Part shown: positions 54,944 through 55,220 of the stretch, piece by piece | Layout of the letters: each line of letters opens with the position of its first letter | Numbering within the stretch: position 1 is the stretch's first letter | IMG/VR virus record: IMGVR_UViG_3300044640_001015 | Coordinates: 1 to 55,220 of that record | Strand: one strand, 5' to 3' | DNA from: a virus | DNA length: 55,220 nt | Notes under the pieces: model-generated | Seen by the model: the letters and a program-made list of their open reading frames with translations, nothing else | The model's database searches: none | What the model was told of the DNA's origin: nothing | Translations under genes and position numbers: made by a program

Positions 54944-55220
54944 CTAGTATCTGTAAAATGCTGCTTCAACATTGTGTTGCTCAGCCTTGCTTATAATTGG
55001 ATCAAAGAACTTGTCACGATCATTTTTTGTATTAAAAGAAATAACGTAATCTAAATCATATGATTCAAAGTTGGATAGTACTTCTCTAAAACTTACCCTA
55101 TTAAACTTAATCTTCATTTTGTTTTGTTTAATTAAATCTTCACTTCTATTTACAAACTCAGCAGTAAAGTTATTAATCTTATGTGGACCAGCAGTAAGGA
55201 TGTCAATTCTATTATCTGCA
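54944..55220 (-). CDS. Partial protein, 5' end beyond the window
   Basis: The last 91 residues are seen (ADNRIDILTAGPHKINNFTA, then EFVNRSEDLIKQNKMKIKFN, RVSFREVLSNFESYDLDYVI, SFNTKNDRDKFFDPIISKAE, QHNVEAAFYRY). Mixed alpha/beta with a Rossmann-like strand. I do not recognise the family. The upstream part is missing, so any assignment would be premature. It leads the operon that ends with the secreted repeat protein or with the purine enzyme. Confidence 0.65.
   Translation of the reverse strand, partial: ADNRIDILTAGPHKINNFTAEFVNRSEDLIKQNKMKIKFNRVSFREVLSNFESYDLDYVISFNTKNDRDKFFDPIISKAEQHNVEAAFYRY

Overview
This window is part of a tailed double-stranded DNA phage (siphovirus-like) that most likely infects an actinobacterium. 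The host call rests on a WhiB-type Fe-S protein (54447-54749), a glycine-rich tape measure protein with motifs typical of actinophages, a DUF2746-like membrane/coiled-coil protein, a GP88-like protein, and a promoter family that matches the actinobacterial PafBC (RecA-independent DNA damage) promoter consensus. The DNA is AT-rich by eye, so a low-GC aquatic actinobacterium is a reasonable guess, but that is inference. No terminase, DNA polymerase, integrase, repressor or clear endolysin was seen, so this is a fragment of a larger genome, open at both ends.

Layout. Positions 1-33790 are almost all on the minus strand and hold the virion genes. Read in the direction of transcription (right to left) these are: two small membrane proteins, a glycosyltransferase and three receptor-binding or fibre-like proteins (33.8-29.9 kb); a class II ribonucleotide reductase (29.4-27.5 kb); a large LamG-like protein; then portal, prohead protease/scaffold, major capsid, head-tail connectors, major tail protein, tail chaperones with a probable -1 frameshift, tape measure, distal tail and tail-tip proteins. 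Around 33.8-34.0 kb is a divergent promoter region. Positions 34015-49582 are mostly plus strand: more than 45 small genes, many under 80 codons, with one tRNA-Asp, a DUF932 protein, a GP88-like protein, an IF2-N-domain miniprotein, an Api92/YubB-like protein, a methylglyoxal synthase and a proteasome-like Ntn hydrolase. A minus-strand island (34.3-35.4 kb) carries an Hsp20 chaperone and three tiny genes. Positions 49594-55220 are minus strand again: SNase-like nuclease, a holin-like protein, a large secreted repeat protein, an IMPDH/GMP-reductase family enzyme and WhiB.

The most interesting signal is regulatory. Fifteen sites between 35664 and 46193 share an exactly spaced element, TGTCAGAC (or a close variant) followed by 8 bases and TANNNT. 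This is the architecture of the actinobacterial RecA-NDp/PafBC promoter (TTGTCRGTG-N8-TANNNT). The phage seems to have wired its whole accessory arm to the host DNA-damage activator. Many copies sit at the end of a composite intergenic module that also has a CCCGCCCC box, a TTTGTCAAG box (resembling part of the cluster A mycobacteriophage stoperator) and, in some copies, a CRP/GlxR-type TGTGA-N6-TCACA palindrome at a fixed distance. Clusters of perfect DnaA boxes (35549-35580, 36974-36993, 37583-37614) suggest a replication origin or DnaA control in the same arm. At least seven genes have a -10 hexamer 6-7 bases before the start codon and no Shine-Dalgarno, so they are probably leaderless, again an actinobacterial habit.

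How the parts may work together (inference): nucleotide enzymes (RNR, GMP reductase/IMPDH-like) would supply DNA precursors; methylglyoxal synthase would divert glycolytic flux; Hsp20, Ntn hydrolase, IF2-N protein and WhiB are candidates for remodelling host proteostasis, translation and transcription; PafBC-type promoters would switch on many small takeover genes when phage replication exposes single-stranded DNA.
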